Assembly: GCA_945870175.1 (NCBI GenBank)
Contig: CAMBRJ010000106.1
Span: 1-8,232 of the forward strand
Length of the DNA: 8,232 bases
Direction: 5' to 3'
Origin: Gemmatimonas phototrophica
GTDB taxonomy: Bacteria > Gemmatimonadota > Gemmatimonadetes > Gemmatimonadales > Gemmatimonadaceae
The translations under genes and the position numbers were made by a program. A model generated the notes under the pieces. It was not told the origin of the DNA, made no database searches, and saw only the letters and a program-made list of their open reading frames with translations. Shown one piece after another: positions 1 to 5,443 of this stretch; the first letter of the stretch is position 1; each line of letters opens with the position of its first letter.

Positions 1-124
1 TGTTGAAGGCGAGGAAACGCTCGGCCCGCGCATAGTCGGCGGCCGTGACGGCGCGCGACTGGGCGAACAGGGGGGCGGCCACGAGCGGACCGACAAGGAC
101 GGCACGAAGGAGAGAACGGCGCAT
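1..124 (-). CDS. Exported protein N-terminus, probable S9-family (dipeptidyl peptidase IV-like) peptidase, partial
   Basis: Only the first 41 codons are present; the gene runs off the left edge. The ATG at 124-122 opens a classic signal peptide: MRRS, then a hydrophobic stretch (LLRAVLVGPLVAAPLFA), with likely cleavage after FA-Q near residue 21-22. The mature start contains TAADYARAERFLAFN. That ADYxRAExFL pattern resembles the region just after the signal peptide in bacterial S9 / DPP IV N-terminal-domain peptidases, which hydrolyse peptides outside the cytoplasm. The family call rests on about 15 residues from memory and is tentative; export is much better supported. No Shine-Dalgarno is seen directly upstream; the leader is pyrimidine-rich and has a 12-bp palindrome at 141-152. 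It lies in the same direction as the operon ending at 420, across a repeat-bearing gap of about 295 bp, so it probably has its own promoter. Confidence 0.55.
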   Translation of the reverse strand, partial: MRRSLLRAVLVGPLVAAPLFAQSRAVTAADYARAERFLAFN

Positions 125-140
125 CGGCAGGATGGGTGGA

Positions 141-152
141 GGGTACGTACCC
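141..152. promoter_or_regulatory. Perfect 12-bp palindrome upstream of the exported-protein gene
   Basis: GGGTACGTACCC reads identically on both strands and ends 16 bp before the ATG at 124. It sits where a 5' untranslated leader or operator would be. About two such 12-mers are expected by chance in a window this long, so the position is the only argument for function. No convincing -10/-35 pair was found around it. Confidence 0.2.
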
Positions 153-245
153 CTGAAAGGTGCCTCACAGGCCCGTGTCAGGGAAAGCCCGAATCTGAGG
201 CGATCTGCCGGAGATCTCCATCTCCGCCCCTCGTCCCAAGACAGC

Positions 246-401
246 AACGGCAACAGCGGGAACACGGATTCAAAAAGCGATGACACCGATTACACAGATA
301 AGCCGTCCGGCGAGTCATCTACAGCTTGGCGCCTCGATCGTTTTTGCTTATCCGTGTGATCCGTGCAATCCTCCACCATCCGTGTTCCAGCTGTTGCCGT
401 T
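246..401. repeat. Imperfect long inverted repeat with ATCCGTG/CACGGAT units
   Basis: The outer arms are 246-269 and 378-401: 23 of 24 bases pair when one arm is reverse-complemented. The inner arms are 283-303 and 346-366, pairing at 17 of 21, around a 42-nt centre. Each half holds three copies or near-copies of the heptamer CACGGAT (263, 284 and 293 on the left; as ATCCGTG at 350, 359 and 378 on the right). The close pair is spaced exactly 9 bp in both halves. The element fills the gap between the GMC gene stop (420) and the exported-protein gene start (124). It is less GC-rich than its surroundings and non-coding. It resembles dispersed palindromic intergenic repeats (REP/MITE-like). On the minus strand it could also fold just after the GMC stop and impede transcription, although no clear U-tract follows the outer stem. 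Confidence 0.75.
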
Positions 402-419
402 TTGATGATTCACGCTCGA

Positions 420-2024
420 TCAAACCGCGGCGGCGCCGGCGATCGCTGCCGCCGTGCGCAGCCCCACCGCCACGAAGGTGAGCGTGCCGTTGCAGCATGA
501 CGCCGTGGGCTGTGCGGGTGCACCGGCCACCCAGAGATTCTCGTGATCGTGCGCGCGTCCGTGCGCGTCGACCACACTCTGCGTGGGATCGGTGCCCATC
601 CGGCAGCCGCCGACCGGATGTTCCTGGCCGAGATCGTTGGCGCTGTTCTCCATGCGCAGGATTTCGCCACCACCGGCTTTCGCCATCGTGCGGAACAGCT
701 CACGCAGCTGCTCTTCCTGCCAGTCCTTCAGCGCGGCGCTCTCCGGCGCGTCCTTGAACGACACGTTGGGCATCGGATCGCCGAAGCGGTTGGTCTTCTT
801 CGCGTCGAGCGACAGCGCGCTGTCCTTGTCGGGGAGCACGTCGTAATAGCCACGCACGCGCGCCGTTGCGCCTTTCGCGCGCTGCTGCCAGTCCTTCATG
901 AGCGCATCTCCGAACTGCACCTGGCCGTCATCACCGCGCAGGCGCGGCTCGCGCCCCACGCTCGACTCCCAGATGCGCAGGTCGTGGCGCAGATAGCGCG
1001 AGGAGCGCGGCACGCGCATGAACTGCTTGGACACCAACGAATGCTGCACGTTGATGCCGGGGAACAGCTCCATGGGCAAACGTAGATACGCGTTCACGTT
1101 GCGATGACCCGCGAGATACTTGCCCACCAATCCGCTGCGGTTGGCGATGCCGTCGGGAAACGCGCTGCTCTTGGACAGCAGCAGCAGATGCGGCGACCAC
1201 ACGAAGCCGGCCGCCAGCACGAAGGTGCCACCTTCAATGGTGACCTCTTCGCCCGACGCGGTGGTCCGGTTGCCGGTGGCGCGCGTGATGCGCCCCGTCT
1301 TCGGGTCGGCCTCCAGCTTCCGCACCAGCGTTTCCGTCACCAGCGTGATGCGCTTGCGCGCAATCAGCGCGTCCCACGTAAAATCGGGCGAGTACTTGGC
1401 GCCGGTAGGGCAGATAGGATAGCAGGTGTCGCAGCGCTGACACTGCGCGCGTCCGTCTTGCGCCACCGAGTTCTTCGCGCTTGGGGTGCTCCACGTGGCA
1501 ATGCCGGCCTTGGTGGCCCATTGCTGCAGCTGCGCGAGGTTGTAGTTGATCGGCAGCGGCGGCAACGGATACGGCTTGCCGCGCGGATCGAGCGCCACCG
1601 GGCCCTGCTCGCCGGCCACGCCCATGCGCTCTTCTGCTTCCTGATAGAACGGATCGAGATCGTCGTAGCTGAACGGCCAGTCGCTGCCCACGCCGTACAT
1701 CGAACGCAGGCGGAAGTCCTCCGGTGAATAGCGCGGCGACACGCCACCCCAATGCATCGCCAGGCCACCGACGTTCATGCTCGGCGAGAACCCCCACGTG
1801 GTGCCGGTGGCGTTCTGATCGTCGAGGTGATCCTGCTTCCACGGGCTTTCGCCGTACGCGCGCCAACGCTCACGCGCCCTCACGCGCTCGGCGAACGGCG
1901 TGGTCGGCTTTCCCGCCTCGACGACCAGAATCGACTTGGTCGTCTTTTCGGCCAGCGAGGCGGCCATCAGCGCGGCGGTGATGCCGCTGCCTACGATGAC
2001 GATGTCGGCACTATGCGTGATCAT
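420..2024 (-). CDS. GMC-family FAD-dependent oxidoreductase with Fe-S cysteine motif (sugar/alcohol dehydrogenase alpha-subunit type)
   Basis: This 534-residue flavoprotein would oxidise an alcohol or sugar hydroxyl and pass electrons to a membrane or cytochrome acceptor. Residues 8-38 form the FAD-binding Rossmann fold (IVIVGSGITAA...ILVVEAG); residues 86-94 (GGLAMHWGG) match the GMC signature region. Cysteines 195, 198, 201 and 205, followed by P206 and GA (208-209), match the cluster that binds 3Fe-4S in FAD glucose dehydrogenase alpha subunits, here with one extra cysteine (198). The C-terminal domain has the expected catalytic pair: His469 in HPVGGCRMG and Asn512 in CCNGTLTF. There is no signal peptide, which fits export bound to the Tat-signal partner encoded just upstream. 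The start at 2024 is chosen because its ATG overlaps the partner's TGA (ATGA), a GGAG lies 8 nt upstream (2033-2036), and the Rossmann strand begins at residue 7; an in-frame extension to 2165 only adds Arg-rich residues. Substrate is unknown. Confidence 0.9.
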   Translation of the reverse strand: MITHSADIVIVGSGITAALMAASLAEKTTKSILVVEAGKPTTPFAERVRARERWRAYGESPWKQDHLDDQNATGTTWGFSPSMNVGGLAMHWGGVSPRYSPEDFRLRSMYGVGSDWPFSYDDLDPFYQEAEERMGVAGEQGPVALDPRGKPYPLPPLPINYNLAQLQQWATKAGIATWSTPSAKNSVAQDGRAQCQRCDTCYPICPTGAKYSPDFTWDALIARKRITLVTETLVRKLEADPKTGRITRATGNRTTASGEEVTIEGGTFVLAAGFVWSPHLLLLSKSSAFPDGIANRSGLVGKYLAGHRNVNAYLRLPMELFPGINVQHSLVSKQFMRVPRSSRYLRHDLRIWESSVGREPRLRGDDGQVQFGDALMKDWQQRAKGATARVRGYYDVLPDKDSALSLDAKKTNRFGDPMPNVSFKDAPESAALKDWQEEQLRELFRTMAKAGGGEILRMENSANDLGQEHPVGGCRMGTDPTQSVVDAHGRAHDHENLWVAGAPAQPTASCCNGTLTFVAVGLRTAAAIAGAAAV

Positions 2025-2680
2025 GCGCGCGGCTCCGTCGCAGCGGGGGTGGTGACCATGGTAACGGGCAACGGCTTGCGCGTGGCGTCGCCGAGCGTGC
2101 GGCACACACCGGGGGATACGCGCGCGCCGAGCGCGGCATCCCATGCATCGGGACCAGACGACCAATGCGCCAGCAACGCGATCGCCACATGATTGGCATC
2201 GAGCGGCGCCGGAATACGGTCGCCGCGCTGGTCACGCAGCACCGCCCCGAGCAGCTCCTGACGCTGCGCCATCGGCAGGGTGGAGAAGCCATCGGTACCA
2301 TGCTTGTGGGCCAGCAGATCCAGCGCCGTGAGCTGCGCGCGCCATGCCGGTGATGGATCGGCCGGCAGATAGCGAATGTCAGCATAGCCATACCCGTGCA
2401 TCTCTTCAGCCACCGGCTCGTAGCCGTCGGCCCACGCCACAAAGGCATTGGTGGCCGTGCGGATGCCCGGCGCACCGAGTGAGGCCGGCAACACAGCCGT
2501 CGCCACGGCATCGAGCAGTACGCGATCGAAGCCACGCACGCGCTCGGCGCCGTTGTCCTGTCCGGTCGCGTTGCCGGCTGAGGGATCCTTCACGTCACAG
2601 GCGGTACCCACGGTGCCAACCGTGGCCACACCGGCCGTGAGGGCGCCAGCCGTTTTGAGAAAGCCGCGTCTCGTTGTCAT
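2021..2680 (-). CDS. Gluconate 2-dehydrogenase subunit 3 family protein, Tat-exported (gamma subunit)
   Basis: The 219-residue protein opens with a twin-arginine signal (TTRRGFLKTAGALTAG, residues 2-17) and a hydrophobic run. Cys28 in VGTAC could be a weak lipobox, but its -3 residue is not typical. The mature part has the helical, Trp/Leu/Pro-rich look of the gluconate 2-dehydrogenase subunit 3 / glucose dehydrogenase gamma family, with AFVAWADGYEP and a region near residues 120-150 (LLAHKHGTDGF, QRQELLGAVLRDQRGDR). In characterised complexes this subunit provides the Tat signal that carries the cofactor-loaded flavoprotein across the membrane. It overlaps the upstream amidohydrolase stop and the downstream GMC start by 4 bp each (ATGA). 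GGAG at 2688-2691, 7 nt before the ATG, supports the start. Family assignment rests on the signal, the size and the adjacent GMC gene more than on catalytic residues. Confidence 0.82.
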   Translation of the reverse strand: MTTRRGFLKTAGALTAGVATVGTVGTACDVKDPSAGNATGQDNGAERVRGFDRVLLDAVATAVLPASLGAPGIRTATNAFVAWADGYEPVAEEMHGYGYADIRYLPADPSPAWRAQLTALDLLAHKHGTDGFSTLPMAQRQELLGAVLRDQRGDRIPAPLDANHVAIALLAHWSSGPDAWDAALGARVSPGVCRTLGDATRKPLPVTMVTTPAATEPRA

Positions 2681-3945
2681 TTCCGTGCTCCGGTCTGTTG
2701 TGCGCCATCGTTTCGATACACGCGGCCGCCCTTCATTACGAACGACACGTGTTGCGACGCTTCAATCTGCGCCACGGGATCACCATCGGTGGCGATGACA
2801 TCGGCGGCGTAGCCCACCGCGATGCGGCCGATCTCCTTCTCGAGGCCGAGCGACTCCGCCGCACGGCTGGTGGCGCTGATGATGGCATCCATCGCCGGCT
2901 GGCCACCGCGACGCACACGACACACCAGCTCTTCGGCGTTGCGTCCATGCGCACCGGCCACGGCGTCGGTACCGAACACCAGCTTCAGCGTGGGGAGCTT
3001 CGCGGCGAGCCCGATGCCCTTCTCGGCCAGCGGGATCGCCTGTTCCATCGACGCGAAGCCGGCCGCGTTGTAGTTGCCGATGCCCTCGAACCACGGCTTG
3101 TTGTCGAGATAGTTGTGAAACACGAGGCCGCACTGCGGATCGAAGAACGTGCCGCGCTGCACGAGCAACGCGCGCGTGGCGTCGTCGGCGAACACGCCAT
3201 GCTCCACCTGTGTGCAGCCGGCGCGCGCGGCCCGCTGCACCGCCTCGGCCGAATGCGCGTGCACCACCGACCGCAGTCCCTGTGCGGTGGACTCGCCGCA
3301 GGCGGCGTCGAGTTGCTCCGGTGTCATCGTGGCCTCGCCGCCGTCACGAATGGATTTGGAGGCGAAGATTTTGATGACATCGGCGCCGCGTGCCTTGAAT
3401 CGACGCACCGACGCGCGCAGCGAATCGGGTGATCCACCACCGGTGCGCTCGCTGAGTGAACCCAGGGACGTGAGTACTCGCGGGCCCGGGATGCGGCCCG
3501 CATTGATGGCATCGCGCAGCACGGCGTTATCGGCTTCGCCGATGCTCTGCACCGTTGTGAAGCCGGCGCGGAGTGTCGCCCAGGCATTGCCGGCGCGCTG
3601 CAGGGTGCTCACCTCGGGGGTGTCACCATCGCGATCCTCGTGCATCCGCTGCTTGTCGGTGATGTACCAGCCCAAATGGACATGCGTATCGATCAGCCCG
3701 GGCAGGAGCGTGCGCGCACCCAGATCGATACCCCCCGCCGGCAGGGGGCCGGTCGACACGCGCATGGCGGTGATCCGACCACCCATGACCGTGACATCCT
3801 GATTCCGCAGGGTACGACCCGTCCCGTCGATGACGCGCGCGGCACGCAGCACGACGGATTCGGTCGTTTGGGCCGAGACGGAGGTGGCCGCAAGGGAGAG
3901 CAGCGCCGCGAGGGCGTGGCGGGACAAGGCACGTGGTGCAGACAT
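2677..3945 (-). CDS. Exported metal-dependent amidohydrolase (imidazolonepropionase / Xaa-Pro dipeptidase-like)
   Basis: This 422-residue enzyme of the amidohydrolase superfamily hydrolyses an amide, ester or cyclic amide at a one- or two-metal centre in a TIM barrel. Residues 1-25 are a signal peptide (RALSRHALAALLSLAATSVSA, cleavage before Gln26), so it acts in the periplasm or outside. Metal-site motifs appear in order: His88-Val-His90 in LIDTHVHLG, Lys192 in VIKIFAS (candidate carbamylated bridging lysine), His229 within VVHAH, His249 in QVEHGVF and Asp327 in FGTDA. A small beta domain flanks the barrel, ending in ADVIATDGDP near residues 381-390. Length is normal for the group. The start at 3945 is set by the signal peptide; an in-frame extension to 4533 would run across osmC and its promoter region. 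No Shine-Dalgarno is evident. It is the first gene of an operon, its TGA overlapping the next ATG. Substrate cannot be read from sequence; dipeptidase and lactam/lactone hydrolase are both possible. Confidence 0.88.
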   Translation of the reverse strand: MSAPRALSRHALAALLSLAATSVSAQTTESVVLRAARVIDGTGRTLRNQDVTVMGGRITAMRVSTGPLPAGGIDLGARTLLPGLIDTHVHLGWYITDKQRMHEDRDGDTPEVSTLQRAGNAWATLRAGFTTVQSIGEADNAVLRDAINAGRIPGPRVLTSLGSLSERTGGGSPDSLRASVRRFKARGADVIKIFASKSIRDGGEATMTPEQLDAACGESTAQGLRSVVHAHSAEAVQRAARAGCTQVEHGVFADDATRALLVQRGTFFDPQCGLVFHNYLDNKPWFEGIGNYNAAGFASMEQAIPLAEKGIGLAAKLPTLKLVFGTDAVAGAHGRNAEELVCRVRRGGQPAMDAIISATSRAAESLGLEKEIGRIAVGYAADVIATDGDPVAQIEASQHVSFVMKGGRVYRNDGAQQTGARK

Positions 3946-4057
3946 CGGGAGCCGGGGCAGAGGGAAGACGTTCTGCAAAAGAGGGCCCGGCGCGCCGCAC
4001 GGCAAGGCCCCATATTTGCTACGGAGCAGGGGAGGGTGCCGTCCGGTGCCCGTCCGA

Positions 4058-4063
4058 TATGAT
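4058..4063 (+). promoter_or_regulatory. Candidate -10 box for osmC
   Basis: TATGAT lies 21 nt before the osmC ATG in the 139-bp divergent gap between the amidohydrolase and osmC starts. A transcript starting near 4070 would have a short leader just covering the ribosome binding site. There is no recognisable -35 hexamer at the usual spacing (the region is GGTGCC-like), so the promoter may be weak, activator-dependent or read by an alternative sigma factor. No convincing promoter was found for the divergent amidohydrolase operon in the same gap. Confidence 0.25.
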
Positions 4064-4084
4064 CTCGTACGCGAGGGTTGGTCG

Positions 4085-4516
4085 ATGCAGCGCACAGCAC
4101 AGGCAGAGTGGAAGGGCACGGGCAAGGAAGGCAGCGGCACGCTCACGACGCCGAGCGGCGTCCTGAACGCGCAGCCGTATTCGTTCAAGCTCCGGTTCGT
4201 GGACGAAGACGGGCGCAACGGCACGAACCCCGAGGAACTCATCGCCGCGGCGCACGCGGGCTGTTTCTCGATGGCGCTGTCGTTCCAGTTGGCTAATGCC
4301 GGCTTCACCGCCGACGCGATCAACACGACCGCGGTGCTGACCATGGAGCCGGTGGACGGCGCCCAGACGATCACCAAGATCGTGCTGCAGCTGTCGGCCA
4401 CGATTCCCGGCATCAGCGATGAGCAGTTCCAGACGCTGGCCGGGAACGCCAAGGCGGGCTGCCCGCTGTCACGCCTGCTGAAGGCCGACATCAGCCTCGC
4501 GGCGACGCTGGCCTGA
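4085..4516 (+). CDS. osmC: OsmC, organic hydroperoxide/thiol peroxidase
   Basis: This 143-residue cytoplasmic protein has the same length as E. coli OsmC and matches it throughout. OsmC reduces organic hydroperoxides with a pair of cysteines; the active form is an intertwined dimer. Visible landmarks: an N-terminal sheet (AEWKGTGKEGSGT), SGVLNAQPYSF at residues 24-34, Arg37, TNPEELIAAAHAGCFSMAL at 47-65 with peroxidatic Cys60 and Glu50, and AKAGCPLSRLLKA at 122-134 with resolving Cys126. The motif order and spacing favour the OsmC subfamily over Ohr. The start at 4085 is supported by GAGGG at 4073-4077, 7 nt upstream, and by agreement with the family N-terminus; longer in-frame starts back to 3830 would read through the amidohydrolase gene. 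Followed after about 105 bp by a separately promoted ArsR-type regulator on the same strand. Family members are commonly induced by osmotic or peroxide stress. Confidence 0.95.
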   Translation: MQRTAQAEWKGTGKEGSGTLTTPSGVLNAQPYSFKLRFVDEDGRNGTNPEELIAAAHAGCFSMALSFQLANAGFTADAINTTAVLTMEPVDGAQTITKIVLQLSATIPGISDEQFQTLAGNAKAGCPLSRLLKADISLAATLA

Positions 4517-4531
4517 GTTTTCCGAAGGCGC

Positions 4532-4560
4532 AAAAAATGAAGACGGCGCAGGTTGCCGTC
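4532..4560 (-). terminator. Small hairpin with minus-strand U-tract
   Basis: GACGGC (4542-4547) pairs perfectly with GCCGTC (4555-4560) around a 7-nt loop. Read on the minus strand the stem is followed, 4 nt later, by six U residues (A-run at 4532-4537), the arrangement of an intrinsic terminator. It could stop antisense transcripts running leftward from the trxC operon before they reach osmC. In the plus direction no U-tract follows, so it is not a clear osmC terminator. The right arm also contains the candidate -35 of the regulator gene, so the symmetry may be coincidental. Confidence 0.3.
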
Positions 4561-4582
4561 CTCCTGGTCTCGCTGATATATT
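4553..4582 (+). promoter_or_regulatory. Sigma-70-type promoter of the ArsR-family gene
   Basis: TTGCCG (4553-4558) and TATATT (4577-4582) are separated by 18 bp and match the TTGACA/TATAAT consensus at 4 and 5 positions. The predicted transcription start falls near 4589, inside the CATACGTG repeat. That leaves a leader of about 33 nt before the ATG at 4622. This is the best-looking promoter in the window and stands out as an AT-rich patch in GC-rich DNA. Confidence 0.6.
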
Positions 4583-4600
4583 CATACGTGTGCATACGTG
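4583..4600. promoter_or_regulatory. Candidate operator: CATACGTG direct repeat with partial dyad
   Basis: CATACGTG occurs at 4583-4590 and again at 4593-4600, exactly 10 bp apart (one helical turn). The central 14 bp (4586-4599, ACGTGTGCATACGT) are also an imperfect palindrome with 12 of 14 positions symmetric. The element lies directly after the -10 box and over the predicted transcription start. This is the usual place for an ArsR/SmtB repressor to bind and shut off its own gene. Binding by the adjacent regulator is inferred. Confidence 0.5.
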
Positions 4601-4621
4601 AATTTATCGAGCGAGGGACTG

Positions 4622-4954
4622 ATGGCTCAGAAGATGATGCGTCCGGAGTTGCTCGACCTAGTGGCCGACCGATTCAAAGCGCTGAGTGACCGGGCGCGGC
4701 TCAGTCTTTTGCAGGAGCTGCGGGGCGGCTCGTGTACGGTCAACGAGCTGGTGGAAGCCACTGGCATGGGTCAGGCCAATGTCTCGCGGCATCTGGCTAT
4801 TTTGTTCAATCACGGATTGGTGAGCCGCGAGCGCGACGGCGTGTACGTACGCTACGAACTGGCGGATGCCGATGTGCTCAAGCTGTGCGAATTGGTGTGC
4901 GGACGATTGGAAAACGAGCTGGCCGAACGAAAGAAAGTGATCAGCGGGCGCTGA
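4622..4954 (+). CDS. ArsR/SmtB-family winged-helix transcriptional regulator with cysteines
   Basis: A 110-residue dimeric DNA-binding regulator. The ArsR fold is clear: RFKALSDRARLSLLQEL (residues 17-33), helix-turn-helix VNELVEATGMGQANVSRHLA (40-59) and wing RERDGVYVRYEL (69-80), then a last helix at 82-103. Family members are repressors released by metals, metalloids or thiol oxidation. The only cysteines are Cys38, at the start of the recognition domain, and Cys89 and Cys93, one turn apart in the last helix. The ArsR ELCVC metal motif and the usual Asp/His alpha-5 zinc site are not seen, so a thiol-based or As/Sb-type sensor is more likely than a zinc sensor. The ATG at 4622 is preferred over a GTG at 4598 because CGAGGGA at 4612-4618 gives a proper Shine-Dalgarno, and because the GTG lies within the operator repeat about 10 nt after the predicted transcription start. 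Its 3' end overlaps trxC by 14 bp on the opposite strand. Confidence 0.9.
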   Translation: MAQKMMRPELLDLVADRFKALSDRARLSLLQELRGGSCTVNELVEATGMGQANVSRHLAILFNHGLVSRERDGVYVRYELADADVLKLCELVCGRLENELAERKKVISGR

Positions 4955-5387
4955 TCACCATCTGTTCCAACTGGCCCATCGGCACGGCGCCGACCTGACG
5001 CGCCACTTCCTTGCCGTCCTTCAGGAGCGCGATCGTGGGAATGCTCCGGATCGCGAATCGCGATGCGACACCGGGATTGCGATCGGTGTCAACCTTCGCC
5101 ACGAGCGCCTGCCCGCGCTGCAGCTTCGCGAACTGCGCGAACACCGGCGCCATCATCTTGCAGGGCCCACACCAGTCGGCGTAGAAGTCGACCATCACCG
5201 GTACGGCGCTGTTGCCGACTACGGTGTCGAAGTTGGCGTCGGTGAGCACCACCGGTGCGTCAAGCACCAGTGGCACCCGGCAGGTCCCGCACTTCGGCTG
5301 AGCCTCGGCGCGTGAGAGATCCACCCGATTGAGTTTGCCGCAGGCGGTGCAGGGAAGCACCGCCTTGCGCACGTTGGTTGTCGTCAT
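4941..5387 (-). CDS. trxC: Thioredoxin 2 (TrxC-type) with N-terminal zinc ribbon
   Basis: This 148-residue cytoplasmic disulfide reductase consists of an N-terminal zinc ribbon with two CxxC pairs (Cys13/Cys16 in LPCTACGKLNR, Cys33/Cys36 in PKCGTCRVPL) and a thioredoxin domain from about residue 45. The active site is Trp72-Cys73-Gly-Pro-Cys76 in FYADWCGPCKMMAP, and the substrate-groove cis-proline is Pro117 in RSIPT. Length and domain order match E. coli Trx2, whose zinc ribbon tunes its redox behaviour and which is induced by oxidative stress. It lies 44 bp after the DUF2892 gene in the same direction and is probably the last gene of the RND operon. A modest GGGA (5396-5399), 8 nt before the ATG, is the only ribosome binding site visible. 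It is convergent with, and overlaps, the arsR-like gene. Confidence 0.93.
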   Translation of the reverse strand: MTTTNVRKAVLPCTACGKLNRVDLSRAEAQPKCGTCRVPLVLDAPVVLTDANFDTVVGNSAVPVMVDFYADWCGPCKMMAPVFAQFAKLQRGQALVAKVDTDRNPGVASRFAIRSIPTIALLKDGKEVARQVGAVPMGQLEQMVISAR

Positions 5388-5415
5388 GACTGCGATCCCG
5401 TGAGGGTCAGGAACG

Positions 5416-5443
5416 GTTCAGGAGCTGCGGTTCAGGAACTGCG
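5416..5443. repeat. 14-bp tandem duplication at the end of the DUF2892 gene
   Basis: GTTCAGGAGCTGCG (5416-5429) is directly followed by GTTCAGGAACTGCG (5430-5443), with 13 of 14 bases identical; a decayed partial copy (GTCAGGAACG) precedes at 5406-5415. On the minus strand each full unit contains TCCTGA, and the right-hand copy supplies the last serine and stop codon of the DUF2892 protein. It looks like local slippage duplication in the spacer before trxC. Confidence 0.6.

Noticed and set aside
210..219. 10-bp palindrome GGAGATCTCC
   Set aside because: Several 10-bp palindromes are expected by chance in 8 kb and it is not placed at a recognisable promoter.
45..359. Plus-strand open frame of 104 codons
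   Set aside because: It runs antisense through the signal peptide gene and through the inverted repeat; composition is low-complexity and no ribosome binding site or domain is seen.
246..401. CRISPR-like array
   Set aside because: The heptamer units are too short and arranged as inverted halves, with no regular repeat-spacer pattern and no cas genes.
1104..1727. 207-codon plus-strand frame opposite the GMC gene, and similar long frames at 2674-3432 and 1234-1866
   Set aside because: They are shadows of the GMC and amidohydrolase genes; the real frames carry complete family motifs.
2025..2165. In-frame upstream extension of the GMC gene
   Set aside because: The extra 47 residues are Arg/His-rich and lie antisense-independent but out of frame within the gamma subunit gene; the ATGA junction and GGAG fix the start at 2024.
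3946..4533. In-frame upstream extension of the amidohydrolase
   Set aside because: It would place 196 extra residues antisense to all of osmC, ahead of an intact signal peptide; high GC keeps this frame open by chance.
4598..4621. GTG start for the ArsR-family gene, adding eight residues
   Set aside because: It overlaps the operator repeat and would begin about 10 nt after the predicted transcription start; the ATG at 4622 has a proper Shine-Dalgarno.
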